Below, piece by piece: positions 14,679 through 22,690 of a stretch of DNA of 27,584 bases (the stretch's first letter is position 1; the number at the start of each line of letters is the position of its first letter). Where the stretch lies: positions 1-27,584 of the forward strand of contig JBGQIB010000052.1 of the NCBI GenBank assembly GCA_041498295.1, written 5' to 3'. A program made the position numbers and the translations under genes. This DNA comes from VGRW01 sp041498295 (GTDB lineage: Bacteria; Myxococcota_A; UBA9160; SZUA-336). The notes beneath the pieces were generated by a model. It searched no databases. It was not told the DNA's origin and saw nothing but the letters and a program-made list of their open reading frames with translations.

Positions 14679-16520
14679 ATGGCCGCCGACGGCGACCGCA
14701 AGGGAAAGCGCTTGCCCGTCGCCTACGACGAGAGCACGATCCAGACGCTCGACGCGCTGGAGCACATCCGCTTGCGCACCGGCATGTACATCGGGCGCAT
14801 CGGCGACGGCACGCATCCCTCCGACGGCGTCTACGTGATGCTGAAGGAGGTGATCGACAACTCCGTCGACGAATTCATCATGGGCCACGGCAAGAAGGTG
14901 GAGATCGAGCGCGACGGCAACACCGTCACGGTTCGCGACTTCGGGCGCGGCATACCGCTCGGCAAGGTCGTCGAGTGCGTCTCGCAGATCAACACGGGCG
15001 GCAAATACAACGACGACGTGTTCCAGTTTTCCGTCGGGCTGAACGGCGTCGGCACGAAGGCGGTGAACGCACTCTCGGCCGGGTTCGAGGTCGTGAGTTG
15101 GCGCGAGGGCAAGTACCGCCGCGCGACCTTCAAGCAGGGCAAGATCACCTCGGACAAGCAGGGCAAGGAAGCCGAGGCCGCCGACGGCACGAAGGTCCGC
15201 TTCACTCCCGACCCGGTGATCTTCAAGACCGTGCACTGGAACGACGAGCTCGTCGGCGATCGCTTGTGGTACTACGCGTATCTCAATACTGGACTCACGC
15301 TCACCTACAACGGCAGGAGCTTCAAGAGCCCCGGCGGGCTCGCCGACCTATTGGCGAAGGAGATCGGCGAGGAGCCGCCGCTCTACGACGTCCTGCACTG
15401 CAAGCTCGAGCGACTCGAGTTCGCCTTCACGCACACGCACATGTACGGCGAGAGCTACTTCAGCTTCGTCAACGGCCAGTTCACGAACGACGGCGGCACG
15501 CATCAGGCCGCGTTCCGCGAGGGCATCCTGCGCGGCGTGAACGAGTTCGCGGGCAAGGACTTCGCGGGCGAGGACGTGCGCGACGGCCTGGTGGGCGCCG
15601 TGGCCGTGAAGATCCAGGACCCGGTCTTCGAGAGTCAGACGAAGAACAAGCTCGGCTCGACCGACGTGAAGCCGTGGATCACCAAGGAAGTGAAGGAGCA
15701 GGTGATCCTCTGGCTACACCGAAATGCGCCGGCCGCCGAGGCGCTGATCGAGAAGGTGAAAGCCAACGAGCGCCTGCGCAAGGAGCTCTCGGCGATCAAG
15801 AAGCAGGCGCGCGAGCGCGCGAAGTCTGTCGCGATCCGCATTCCCAAGCTCGTCGACTGCAAGGCGCACTACCACGAGTTACTCGACGAGCGCCGCGACG
15901 AGTCGACCATCTTCTTGTGCGAGGGGAACTCCGCGGGCGGGCCGATGATCTCCGCGCGCGACGTCTACACGCAGGCGATCTACACCTTGAAGGGCAAGCC
16001 GCTCAACACCTACGGCCTGCCGCGCGACGCGGTGTACAAGAACGAGGAGCTGTACAACGTGATGCGCGCGCTCGGCATCGAGGACGGTCTCGACGGGCTC
16101 CGCTACAACAAAGTCGTCATCGCCACCGACGCCGACGTCGACGGCATGCACATCCGTAACCTGCTCCTGACTTACTTCCTGCGCTACTTCGAGGAGCTCG
16201 TGCTGAAGGGCCATCTTTACATCCTCGAGACGCCGCTGTTCCGCGTGCGCAACAAGAAAGAGACCCGTTACTGCTACAGCGAGAAGGAGCGCGACGTCGC
16301 GGCCGAAGAGATCAAGGGTCACGAGATCACGCGCTTCAAGGGCCTGGGCGAGATCTCGCCGAGTGAGTTTGGCCAGTTCATCGGCCCCGAGATACGCCTC
16401 GTGTCGGTGGTGCTCGCGAGCATCGGCGAAGCGTCGTCGAGCCTCGAGTTCTGCATGGGCAAGAACACACCCGAGCGGCGCGACTACATCGTCGACAACC
16501 TCGTCTACGACGTGAGCTAG
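14679..16520 (+). CDS. parE: Type IIA topoisomerase ATPase/TOPRIM subunit, ParE (GyrB2)-like
   Basis: 613-residue B subunit of a topoisomerase IV that decatenates chromosomes using ATP. GHKL ATPase: KEVIDNSVDEF with E57 and N61, RDFGRGIP with D87, and the G-loop VGLNGVGTKAVN (119-130). TOPRIM: CEGNSAGGPM (E415) and DADVDGMHIRNLL (D484, D486). The block DVYTQAIYTLKGKPLNTYG resembles the second ParE of Bacteroidetes and Chlamydiae rather than proteobacterial ParE or GyrB. The usual EGDSAGG is EGNSAGG here, with Asn at 417. AGGGAGA at 14668-14674 sets the start. It is followed 8 bases later by its A subunit, forming an operon. Confidence 0.88.
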   Translation: MAADGDRKGKRLPVAYDESTIQTLDALEHIRLRTGMYIGRIGDGTHPSDGVYVMLKEVIDNSVDEFIMGHGKKVEIERDGNTVTVRDFGRGIPLGKVVECVSQINTGGKYNDDVFQFSVGLNGVGTKAVNALSAGFEVVSWREGKYRRATFKQGKITSDKQGKEAEAADGTKVRFTPDPVIFKTVHWNDELVGDRLWYYAYLNTGLTLTYNGRSFKSPGGLADLLAKEIGEEPPLYDVLHCKLERLEFAFTHTHMYGESYFSFVNGQFTNDGGTHQAAFREGILRGVNEFAGKDFAGEDVRDGLVGAVAVKIQDPVFESQTKNKLGSTDVKPWITKEVKEQVILWLHRNAPAAEALIEKVKANERLRKELSAIKKQARERAKSVAIRIPKLVDCKAHYHELLDERRDESTIFLCEGNSAGGPMISARDVYTQAIYTLKGKPLNTYGLPRDAVYKNEELYNVMRALGIEDGLDGLRYNKVVIATDADVDGMHIRNLLLTYFLRYFEELVLKGHLYILETPLFRVRNKKETRYCYSEKERDVAAEEIKGHEITRFKGLGEISPSEFGQFIGPEIRLVSVVLASIGEASSSLEFCMGKNTPERRDYIVDNLVYDVS

Positions 16521-16528
16521 GGGCGGCC

Positions 16529-18442
16529 TTGTCGAACCTCGCGCCGCTGATGCGGCGGAACTTCCTGGAGTACGCGAGCTACACCATTCTGGATCGCGCG
16601 CTTCCCGACCTGCGCGACGGCTGCAAGCCCGTGCAGCGCCGCATCCTGCACACGCTCTTCGAGATGGACGACGGTCTGTTCCACAAGGTCGCCAACGTCA
16701 TCGGCGAGTCGATGAAGCTGCATCCGCACGGCGACGCCTCGATCGGCGACGCGCTCGTGGTGCTCGCGAACAAGGACTACTTCATCGAGCGCCAGGGAAA
16801 CTTCGGCAACCTGGTCACGGGTCACGAGGCCGCGGCCGCGCGCTACATCGAATGCCGACTGACTCCGCTCGCGCGCGAGACGCTCTTCAACCCGAACCTC
16901 ACGGAATACTCCCCGAGCTACGATGGACGCCGGCTCGAGCCGGTCTTCCTGCCCGCGAAGCTCCCGGTCGTGCTCTTGCTCGGCATCGAGGGCATCGCCG
17001 TCGGCATGGCGACGCGCATCCTGCCGCACAACTTCGTGGAGCTCCTGCGCGGACAGATCGCCATTCTGCAGGGCGAGCGCTACCGGCTCTATCCCGACTT
17101 TCCTAGCGGCGGCCTGATGGACGTCTCGGAATACGACAAGGGCCGCGGCAAGGTGAAGGTCCGCGCGCGCATCGACGCCAAGGGCGAGAAGACCGTCGTG
17201 ATACGCGAGATCCCCTGGAGCACGACCACAGAGTCACTCATCGCGTCGATCGAGTCCGCCGCGCAGAAGGGGCGCGTGAAGATCAGCGGCATCGAGGACT
17301 TCACCACCGACCGGGTCGAGGTCGAGCTCTCGCTCGCGCGCGGCGTATACGCCGAGGAGGTGATTCCGCAGCTCTACGCGTACACCGATTGCGAAGTGAC
17401 TTTGCAGTCCTCGCTACTCGTGATTCGCGACCAAAAGCCGGTCGAGATGACCACGACCGACGTGCTCGAAGACTGCACCGAGCGCCTCAAGAAACAGATC
17501 AAGGCGGAGCTCGAGTTCGAGGAAGCGAAGCTCGTCGACCGCCAGCACTGGCTCACGCTCGAGCGGATCTTCATCGAGAATCGCGTCTACAAGAAGATCG
17601 AGACCGCGAAGACCGAGGAGAGGGTCCATGACGCGGTCATGACCGGGATGGGCGAGTTCAAGCGCCAGTTCATCCGCGCCATGGTCGACGACGACGTGAA
17701 GCGGCTGCTCGAGATCCGCATCCGACGCATTTCGGCGTACGACATCGAGAAGCACCAGGAAGAGCTGGCGAGCGTCGAGGGCGATCTCGAGACCACGCGC
17801 AAGAAGCTGAAGCAGCTCACCAAGACCGTGATTGCGTGGCTCGAGTCACTGCTCGAGAAGTACGGCGAGCGCTACAAGCGCAAGACCAAGATCACGTCGA
17901 TCGAGGAAGTCGACAAGAAGGCCGTCGCGACCGCGAACATCAAGCTCGCCTACGACGAGGAGTCGGGCTTCTTCGGCTCCGACGTGCGCGGCACCGAGCA
18001 CCAGCTACAAGTCACCGAGTACGACCGCATCCTCGCGGTCTCGAGCGACGGCACCTACCGCATCATGGCGCCACCGAAGAAGGTGTTGCTGCCGCGGAAG
18101 CTGCTCTTCGTCGGCCTGTTCGACTCCGAGAAGGGGAAGGACTTCACGCTCGTGTACCGCGACGGCGAGCGCAACGCGTTCGGCAAGCGCGTGCACATCG
18201 AGAGCTTCATCCACGACAAGGAATACCGCTTCTTCAAGGACGAGCAGGGGAAGCTCGACTTGCTCCTCGAGGGCGACGTGGTTCCGGGCCGCGTCCACCT
18301 TCAGTTCGTGGCGCAGAAGCGCCAGCGCCAGAAGGAAGCCGAGTTCGACCTCGGCGAGCTCGAGTTCGCCGGCATCACCGCCCGTGGCCAGAGACTCGCC
18401 CCGAAGCCCGTCGCGCGCGTGAAGCACCTGCCGAATCGATAG
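16529..18442 (+). CDS. parC: Type IIA topoisomerase breakage-reunion subunit, ParC (GyrA2)-like
   Basis: 637-residue A subunit that cuts and rejoins DNA. Catalytic R105-Y106 lies in AAAARYIECRLTPLA. The DNA-gate helix reads HPHGDASIGDALV (65-77), with Ala at the place of the GyrA Ser83 that quinolones contact and Gly at the Tyr86 equivalent. LPHNFVELL and PDFPSGG are family blocks; a long coiled-coil region (KHQEELASVEGDLETTRKKL) follows. The C-terminal domain is short, with no QRRGGxG GyrA-box, so wrapping-type gyrase activity is unlikely. Start is TTG at 16529 with AGGGG just before it; ATG at 16550 is the alternative. With the upstream subunit it forms a Bacteroidetes/Chlamydia-type topoisomerase IV. 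Confidence 0.87.
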   Translation: MSNLAPLMRRNFLEYASYTILDRALPDLRDGCKPVQRRILHTLFEMDDGLFHKVANVIGESMKLHPHGDASIGDALVVLANKDYFIERQGNFGNLVTGHEAAAARYIECRLTPLARETLFNPNLTEYSPSYDGRRLEPVFLPAKLPVVLLLGIEGIAVGMATRILPHNFVELLRGQIAILQGERYRLYPDFPSGGLMDVSEYDKGRGKVKVRARIDAKGEKTVVIREIPWSTTTESLIASIESAAQKGRVKISGIEDFTTDRVEVELSLARGVYAEEVIPQLYAYTDCEVTLQSSLLVIRDQKPVEMTTTDVLEDCTERLKKQIKAELEFEEAKLVDRQHWLTLERIFIENRVYKKIETAKTEERVHDAVMTGMGEFKRQFIRAMVDDDVKRLLEIRIRRISAYDIEKHQEELASVEGDLETTRKKLKQLTKTVIAWLESLLEKYGERYKRKTKITSIEEVDKKAVATANIKLAYDEESGFFGSDVRGTEHQLQVTEYDRILAVSSDGTYRIMAPPKKVLLPRKLLFVGLFDSEKGKDFTLVYRDGERNAFGKRVHIESFIHDKEYRFFKDEQGKLDLLLEGDVVPGRVHLQFVAQKRQRQKEAEFDLGELEFAGITARGQRLAPKPVARVKHLPNR

Positions 18443-18456
18443 AGACGACGCGCGCA

Positions 18457-18466
18457 CCCCCCCCCC
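18457..18466 (+). repeat. Ten-cytosine homopolymer tract
   Basis: Ten consecutive C residues lie between parC and the secreted-protein gene, 26 bases before its TAGAAT hexamer. The tract is just upstream of where a -35 box would be. Such tracts can slip during replication and are also prone to sequencing error. Confidence 0.9.
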
Positions 18467-18492
18467 GCGAAACACAGTACGGGACTCGAGCG

Positions 18493-18498
18493 TAGAAT
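18493..18498 (+). promoter_or_regulatory. -10 hexamer TAGAAT, leaderless arrangement
   Basis: TAGAAT ends exactly 6 bases before the ATG at 18505, with no Shine-Dalgarno in the gap. The C10 tract lies upstream near the -35 region. Confidence 0.5.
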
Positions 18499-18504
18499 CA
18501 CCGC

Positions 18505-19365
18505 ATGCACGCGTTCTCGAGGGTCTTACTCGTACTGTGCGTCTTGGCTGCCGGATCAGCACACGCGTCGAGCTATCTGGAGATCTATCGCGAGAAGCAC
18601 CCTGACTGGAAGCCGGAGTTTCCCAAGACCGGGCTATCTCTCGAGGAGACCGTCGCGTCGATCTACCTTTCGCACGATCTGGAGCATCGAACGCTGACTG
18701 AGGTCGAGAGTCTCCGAATCCTCGAAGCCGCGCCCGAGCGGCGCGAGGTCTCGCAGTCCGACCTCGAGATTTCTGCCAACGCTTGGGCCGGGAACTACGT
18801 CGTCCTCGCGAAGGTGGCATGCGATAGTCCGAACAGCGATCCATTCGTCGTCTATTCGGCGTGGCGTACTTCATGGTACGCACTGCGTGAGGGAAGGCTC
18901 GTTTCGTGGAGTCACTCGCGGTTCACGACAGGCTGCCGAGTGACGGTCGCCGTTGAAACCGGCGCGGATTTCGCGGCGTTGCGTAGCAACATCGTCGAAA
19001 CGCTCTCGCGAGCGCTCGAAGCGAAGACCGTGGAAGAGCTCGTCCCGCCGGCCCCTGGCGCCGGCAGCGCCCCCAATAGCGTCAGCGAGGATTGCGCAGG
19101 CCTTTCGGGGTACGTTTCCGCGCTCCGCGACGCGATCGTAGCGGCGCGCACCATCGCTCGGCGTGCGATGTTTGCTGACGCCATCACCGCGACGCTGCAT
19201 CTCGCCGAGAACGGGAGTCTCTCGGTCGAGAAGCTAAGACCCGTCGAGGGCGGCCCGGCGCGATTGGTCATTCAGGACGTACGCAAGGTCTCAGGCTCGC
19301 CGGATCGACCCGTTCCGCCGAGCTGCGCGCTAGGTAAGACGTTCGATGTAGAAATCGCGCGTTAG
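18505..19365 (+). CDS. Hypothetical exported protein
   Basis: 286 residues that I do not recognise. The N-terminus is a clear Sec signal peptide (hydrophobic RVLLVLCVLAAG, cleavage near AHA/SS at about residue 22). The mature part starts SSYLEIYREKHPDW and has five cysteines, a Trp/Tyr-rich stretch (SAWRTSWYALREGRL) and a C-terminal Pro/Gly segment. No catalytic motif is apparent. Codon choice appears less GC-biased than in the topoisomerase genes beside it, which may point to later acquisition or low expression; this is an impression, not a measurement. The start follows TAGAAT by 6 bases. The next gene begins 86 bases after its stop. Confidence 0.7.
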   Translation: MHAFSRVLLVLCVLAAGSAHASSYLEIYREKHPDWKPEFPKTGLSLEETVASIYLSHDLEHRTLTEVESLRILEAAPERREVSQSDLEISANAWAGNYVVLAKVACDSPNSDPFVVYSAWRTSWYALREGRLVSWSHSRFTTGCRVTVAVETGADFAALRSNIVETLSRALEAKTVEELVPPAPGAGSAPNSVSEDCAGLSGYVSALRDAIVAARTIARRAMFADAITATLHLAENGSLSVEKLRPVEGGPARLVIQDVRKVSGSPDRPVPPSCALGKTFDVEIAR

Positions 19366-19387
19366 CTAAGGGCCGATCGGATGAAGC

Positions 19388-19406
19388 TCGAGGGGATGTC
19401 CCTCGA
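19388..19406 (+). terminator. Short hairpin after the hypothetical exported gene
   Basis: TCGAGGG (19388-19394) pairs perfectly with CCCTCGA (19400-19406) around the loop GATGT. It starts 22 bases after the stop codon. There is no T-run, so termination is only possible, not shown. The rest of the 86-base gap shows nothing else clear. Confidence 0.35.
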
Positions 19407-19451
19407 CGCTCGCTCAGATGGATGTTACCGTGCGTCTGACGGAGTCACTGA

Positions 19452-20156
19452 GTGATCTCGGCGCACACATGGCTGAATTCCGCGCTTCGCCCGCTGGGGA
19501 TTCGTATCGAGCGGGCTCGACCCAAGGGCTGGCCCGTCGCGAACGCCGCGCAATCTGTGACATCGCTGATCGACGTCGGCTGCGCGTTCGGGACGCCTGA
19601 TTTCTATGCGCTCCGCAAGGACGCTTCGCTGCTTCTTGTCGATCCGGTGGCCGAGTATTTGCCATGGATCGAGAAGATCCTGGCGCGCCGGCCGGGGAAG
19701 CACGCGATCACGGCGCTCGGCACCCGCGCCGGCGAGATCGTGCTCAACGTCGACCTCGACGCGCCGACGCGCAGCTCCGCGCTCTCGCGCACGCCCTTGA
19801 CCCGGACCGGTGGACGAGTCGAGCAGCGCCGCGTACCGGTTGTCACGCTCGACTCACTCGTGGAGTCGCTCGAGCTCCGGCCGCCGTTCGGTCTCAAGAT
19901 CGACACCGAGGGCTACGAGCTCGAGGTCTTGCGCGGCGCGACGCAGACTCTCTCCAAGACCGAGATCGTGATCGCCGAGGTCTCCGTGCTCCCGCGCTTC
20001 GAGCGAAGCTACTCGTTTCTCGAGCTGCTTCAGTATCTCGATGGAGTGGGCTTCGAGATCCACAGGGTGCTCACGGCGAACCGAGATCCGCAGGGACTGA
20101 TTCGGTTTCTGGACGTCGCGTTCGTCCCCAAGCGCGAGCGCACTGGCCGCGGCTAG
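19452..20156 (+). CDS. FkbM family methyltransferase
   Basis: 234-residue SAM-dependent methyltransferase of the FkbM type, which usually O-methylates sugars, lipids or polyketides. SAM motif I is SLIDVGCAFGTPDF (38-51), the acidic residue after beta-2 is in LLLVDPVAEY, and the family signature LKIDTEGYELEVLRGA is complete. The C-terminal IVIAEVS and the GLIRFLDVAFV end also fit. The start is GTG at 19452, with GGAG 7 bases upstream. No glycan synthesis genes surround it, so the substrate is open. It converges with the SpoIIAA-like gene, 17 bases between stops. Confidence 0.85.
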   Translation: MISAHTWLNSALRPLGIRIERARPKGWPVANAAQSVTSLIDVGCAFGTPDFYALRKDASLLLVDPVAEYLPWIEKILARRPGKHAITALGTRAGEIVLNVDLDAPTRSSALSRTPLTRTGGRVEQRRVPVVTLDSLVESLELRPPFGLKIDTEGYELEVLRGATQTLSKTEIVIAEVSVLPRFERSYSFLELLQYLDGVGFEIHRVLTANRDPQGLIRFLDVAFVPKRERTGRG

Positions 20157-20173
20157 ATCGACTCGACCGCGAC

Positions 20174-20605
20174 TCAGCCGTTCCGGCGCTTCGCGCGCCA
20201 GTCGAGGAGTGCCGCTTCCGCCTCTGCACGGGTCACATGCACGGTGATCTCGAAGCCGCCCGCCTTCAGCATCTTCTCGACGGAGCGATTCGCGGCCATC
20301 TTCGCGACTTCCTTTTCGGGCATGACTGCCGCCTCGTAGACCGCGCCGGCGCGGATGAACTCCGGCCAGAACCAGCTCTCGATCCACTTCACGTCGCCCG
20401 GATCGATGACGGCAAACTTGCTCGCGTCCGCGAGCCACAGCGCGCCCGGTCGCGCGCGCGCCGCGTCGATGCACGCCTGATAGGAACGGCGCAGGTCGGC
20501 GCCTTTGCGGAAGGCCCGCTGCCAGTCGGAGAGATAGTAGGCGTGTTGCTCGTTCCAGTAGATTCGCAGCGAGTCGTCTTCGTACACCAGCGTCAGCGCG
20601 GCCAC
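20174..20605 (-). CDS. Small SpoIIAA/STAS-like fold protein, function unknown
   Basis: About 143 residues. The pattern LTLVYEDDSLRIYWN, then ALWLADASKFAVIDPGDVKW, then EAAVMPEKEVAKMAA and a C-terminal FEITVHVTRAEAEAALLDW helix resembles SpoIIAA-like (STAS/SEC14-type) small proteins common in Bacteroidetes. The family link rests on pattern memory and is moderate. GTG at 20605 is chosen because GGAGGAG lies 6 bases before it; another in-frame GTG at 20635 would add ten residues that include this Shine-Dalgarno sequence. It diverges from the metallo-beta-lactamase gene. Confidence 0.65.
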   Translation of the reverse strand: MAALTLVYEDDSLRIYWNEQHAYYLSDWQRAFRKGADLRRSYQACIDAARARPGALWLADASKFAVIDPGDVKWIESWFWPEFIRAGAVYEAAVMPEKEVAKMAANRSVEKMLKAGGFEITVHVTRAEAEAALLDWRAKRRNG

Positions 20606-20660
20606 CGCGGTCTCCTCCTCGAAGCGTCGGCTCACTTCTTCGGAATTCCGAGCGAGGGGC

Positions 20661-20666
20661 TACACT
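20661..20666 (+). promoter_or_regulatory. Probable -10 hexamer TACACT
   Basis: TACACT ends 10 bases before the ATG at 20677, predicting a leader of only a few bases with no Shine-Dalgarno. A 10-base palindrome CGGAATTCCG (20641-20650) lies just upstream and could be an operator. Confidence 0.35.
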
Positions 20667-20676
20667 GCGTAGCACC

Positions 20677-21636
20677 ATGCTGCGCCGCATCCTGCTCACG
20701 TTCGCGTTTCTCGTGCTCGCCGCGGTTCTGTACGCCGCGGTGGGTTTGTTTCTCGCCAAGCGCGCGATCAACGCGTTGGCGCCGCCGCTTCCGTCGGCCG
20801 ACGAGGTGCTGGCGTTCGATCCGAGCGCCGACCTACCGGTGCGTCTCTCTTGGCTGAACACCGCGAGTCAACCGATGCCGCGCTCGGGCGTGCTCGAACC
20901 CCGCCTCGATCCGACGCCGAAGGCGCCCTACGTGATGAGCCATCCGGCGTTCGTGCTCGAGTGGGCGGACGGACGCGTCTTCCTGATCGACCTCGGCATG
21001 GACCGCGCTGCGGCGGAGGCGTTCGGAAGGCCGACCGAGTGGCTCGCGGGCGCGGGCCCGCTGAAGCCGCTCGGCTCCAGCGCCGAGCGCCTCGGCGCGA
21101 CGCTCGCGCACGTCTCCGGGCTCGCGTTCACGCACGAGCACACCGACCACACCGAGGGCGCCACCGATCTGTGTCTCCTGCACCCGGCGCCGATCCACCT
21201 GTTCCAGAATCGCTTGCAAGTCGAGGAGTCGAACTTCACGACGCGCCCCGGGCAACGGATTCTCGAGGCGGCGAAGTGTCTCGAGGGGCACGTGCTCGAC
21301 GGTGGCCCGCTCTTCGGCGTGCCCGGGTTTCCTGGACTCTCCTTCTTCGCGGCGGCGGGTCACACACCCGGCTCGCAGGTCTTCGTCGCGCACGTGCGCA
21401 CGGGCGATGGGGTCCGCACGTGGGTGTTCACGGGCGACGTCGTGAACCAAATCGACGGCGTGCGCCAGAACATCCCCAAGCCCCGGCTGTACAGCTTGCT
21501 GATCGTGCCGGAGTCGACCGGCCGGCTCGACGAGCTGCGCCGCTTTCTCGCGAGCCTCGAGCGCGACCACGGCGTGAGTTTGCTCGTCTCGCACGATCAG
21601 CTTTCGATCGAGGCGAGCGGCCTACCCGCGTTCTGA
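20677..21636 (+). CDS. Membrane-anchored metallo-beta-lactamase-fold hydrolase
   Basis: 319 residues. One N-terminal transmembrane helix (ILLTFAFLVLAAVLYAAVGL) anchors a metal-dependent hydrolase domain that probably faces the periplasm. Zinc-site motifs: THEHTDHTEG (HxHxDH), AAGHTPGS with the second His, FTGDVVN with the bridging Asp, and SHDQ at the end. These give a complete di-metal site of the glyoxalase II / lactonase type. The substrate (lactone, thioester or other) cannot be read. The start follows the TACACT hexamer closely. It diverges from the SpoIIAA-like gene and is followed by inverted repeats that may end its transcript. Confidence 0.85.
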   Translation: MLRRILLTFAFLVLAAVLYAAVGLFLAKRAINALAPPLPSADEVLAFDPSADLPVRLSWLNTASQPMPRSGVLEPRLDPTPKAPYVMSHPAFVLEWADGRVFLIDLGMDRAAAEAFGRPTEWLAGAGPLKPLGSSAERLGATLAHVSGLAFTHEHTDHTEGATDLCLLHPAPIHLFQNRLQVEESNFTTRPGQRILEAAKCLEGHVLDGGPLFGVPGFPGLSFFAAAGHTPGSQVFVAHVRTGDGVRTWVFTGDVVNQIDGVRQNIPKPRLYSLLIVPESTGRLDELRRFLASLERDHGVSLLVSHDQLSIEASGLPAF

Positions 21637-21655
21637 GTGCGCGCGATGCCCACTC

Positions 21656-21705
21656 GAGCCATGGCTCATGAGCGGCGTGTCTCGGCTCGCATCGGGCACC
21701 GAGAC
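21656..21705. repeat. Palindromes and hairpin after the hydrolase gene
   Basis: GAGCCATGGCTC (21656-21667) and GCTCATGAGC (21664-21673) are overlapping perfect palindromes. GTCTCGG (21679-21685) pairs with CCGAGAC (21699-21705). GCTCATGAGC also occurs at 4836-4845 upstream of the helicase gene. They may form a terminator or protein-binding sites. Otherwise the 124-base gap holds only the next promoter. Confidence 0.4.
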
Positions 21706-21747
21706 GAGCGACGAGATTCGGGAGAGCGGCGAGCACGCGTGATCCGA

Positions 21748-21753
21748 TAAGCT
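21748..21753 (+). promoter_or_regulatory. -10 hexamer TAAGCT, leaderless arrangement
   Basis: TAAGCT ends 7 bases before the ATG at 21761; no Shine-Dalgarno fits in the gap. Confidence 0.35.
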
Positions 21754-21760
21754 CGCGCCG

Positions 21761-22690
21761 ATGTCGATCCCGGTTCTCTTCGCCGTGCTGCTCGCGCAAA
21801 CGTGCGGCGGCCTCGCCTCCATTCTCTCGAAGCTGGCGCTCGCGGGCCTCGGGCCGTGGACGATGGTCGCCGTGCGCCAGGTGCTCGGCGTCTGCGTGCT
21901 GTACGCGCTCTCGCGAGCCAGTGGGATGCAGAGTGCCCCGCGGCAGCAGTTCACGCGGCGTGATTGGGCTTTGCTGCTCACGCTGTCGTGGGCAGGCTTC
22001 GCGCTGCCGCAGGTCTTGCTCGCGAACGGCATTGCGCTATCGACGGGCACGAACGGCGCGCTGCTCTCTCCGCTCGAGCCGATCGGCATCCTGCTCGGCG
22101 GCGCGCTCTTCTTCCGCGAGCGACTCAGCGCTTGGCGACTCACTACCGTGGGTTTGGGAATTGCTGGGGCGCTCTTGATCGTCTTGCAGGGCGGCGTTCG
22201 GCCGGGGTTCGGCAATCCTCTCGGTGACGCGCTGATCGCGGCGGGACATCTCGCTTGGGCGATCTACACGCTCGCCGCGAAGCCGCTGCTCGAGCGACAC
22301 GACCCCGGACGTGTGTCACTGTATTCCGTCCTGCTCTCGATTCCAATCCTCGCCGCGCTCGCTTTCGGCGAGCCGATCGACTACGCGCGCGCGCTGCCCG
22401 CGCTCGGCTGGGTTGCGGCCCTCGCGGTCACCGGCAGCGCCTTGGGCACGTTGTCGTGGAACTATGCGCTGCGCTCGATCAGCGCGGGCACGATGGCGGC
22501 GTTCATCTTCGTGCAGCCGCTGATCGGCCTGGTCGCCGGGCGCGCGCTTCTGTCGGAGCCCGTCGGCGCGCTCGCGCTCGCCGGCGCAGTGCTGATCCTC
22601 GTCGGTGTCACGCTGGAGGCGCGGCGGTCGGCACCCTCGCCAACCGTTGCCACCGCAGACGCGGCGGCACCGCCGGGCTCTAGCGCGTAG
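21761..22690 (+). CDS. EamA family (DMT superfamily) transporter
   Basis: 309-residue inner-membrane protein with about ten hydrophobic helices arranged as two EamA repeats. The first repeat runs from the N-terminus to about residue 145 and contains LSPLEPIGILLGGALFFRERL. The second runs to about residue 290 and contains GTLSWNYALRSISAGTMAAF and FVQPLIGLVAGRALLSEPVG. Such carriers export or import amino acids, nucleosides or metabolites; the substrate is unknown. The C-terminal tail is Ala/Pro-rich. Its last 11 bases overlap the end of the convergent RarD gene, another EamA protein. Confidence 0.88.
   Translation: MSIPVLFAVLLAQTCGGLASILSKLALAGLGPWTMVAVRQVLGVCVLYALSRASGMQSAPRQQFTRRDWALLLTLSWAGFALPQVLLANGIALSTGTNGALLSPLEPIGILLGGALFFRERLSAWRLTTVGLGIAGALLIVLQGGVRPGFGNPLGDALIAAGHLAWAIYTLAAKPLLERHDPGRVSLYSVLLSIPILAALAFGEPIDYARALPALGWVAALAVTGSALGTLSWNYALRSISAGTMAAFIFVQPLIGLVAGRALLSEPVGALALAGAVLILVGVTLEARRSAPSPTVATADAAAPPGSSA

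Noticed and set aside
14604..15236. 5' extension of the gluQ frame
   Set aside because: Antisense to parE with no family match; the synthetase homology starts at about 14603/14594.
14612..16159. 515-codon plus-strand frame overlapping parE
   Set aside because: Extremely Arg-rich out-of-frame shadow of the topoisomerase gene, which has full motifs in its own frame.
19664..20861. Long overlapping frames on both strands over the FkbM and SpoIIAA-like genes
   Set aside because: Arg-rich, motif-free and overlapping better supported genes.
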